Position numbers and translations under genes: made by a program. Of a DNA stretch of 6,893 nt, positions 6,891-6,893 are shown one piece after another. Every line of letters begins with the position of its first letter. The stretch's first letter is position 1. The stretch is from Alistipes sp. GTDB taxonomy: Bacteria > Bacteroidota > Bacteroidia > Bacteroidales > Rikenellaceae. The stretch is from positions 1-6,893 of the forward strand of contig JAFOEH010000316.1 of NCBI GenBank assembly GCA_017380275.1, given 5' to 3'. The notes beneath the pieces are model-generated. The model was not told the DNA's origin. It was given only the letters and a program-made list of their open reading frames with translations, and searched no databases.

Positions 6891-6893
6891 CAA

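Noticed and set aside
1..6893. Mobile element, CRISPR array, phage or defence system
   Set aside because: No transposase, integrase, direct-repeat array, toxin-antitoxin or nuclease defence genes seen; all five genes belong to known families and share similar composition.

Overview
The window looks like chromosomal DNA from a Bacteroidales member of the Bacteroidota. Three things point there: two promoter-like sites of the form TAnnTTTG (the known Bacteroidota sigma-factor -7 element), a lipoprotein signal followed at once by Ser-Asp-Asp (the surface-export type of this phylum) with a BACON-like domain, and AT-rich start regions with little Shine-Dalgarno sequence. The fairly GC-rich coding sequence and TTTG promoters would fit an Alistipes-like genus, but that is inference. 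All five genes are on the + strand and none shows a frameshift.

Layout: (1) 1-600 is the 3' part of an endonuclease III gene (nth), cut by the left edge. (2) A promoter at 612-619 drives a two-gene unit. Its first gene (644-2581) is a surface-type lipoprotein with a BACON-like domain, a PDZ domain and an S41 serine protease domain. The second (2583-3803), starting one base after the first one stops, is an exported purple-acid-phosphatase-like metallophosphoesterase. (3) In 3804-3916 lie a hairpin and a second promoter-like site, which together look like a transcription boundary. (4) The next unit holds a DHH/DHHA1 phosphoesterase of the NrnA type (3917-4942) and, 21 bases later, an MsbA-like ABC exporter (4964-6796). 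(5) The last 97 bases hold no gene but contain a long imperfect inverted repeat running almost to the window edge.

The gene content is mostly housekeeping (DNA repair, nano-RNA or pAp turnover, lipid or hydrophobic substrate export) plus one envelope module, the protease/phosphoesterase pair, whose substrates cannot be read from the sequence. I found no CRISPR array, tRNA, rRNA, transposase or phage gene. Nothing here clearly amounts to a new biological system. The points most worth a second look are the tightly coupled protease/phosphoesterase pair and the terminal inverted repeat. Two start sites (genes at 644 and 3917) are decided by promoter position rather than by the longest open frame.
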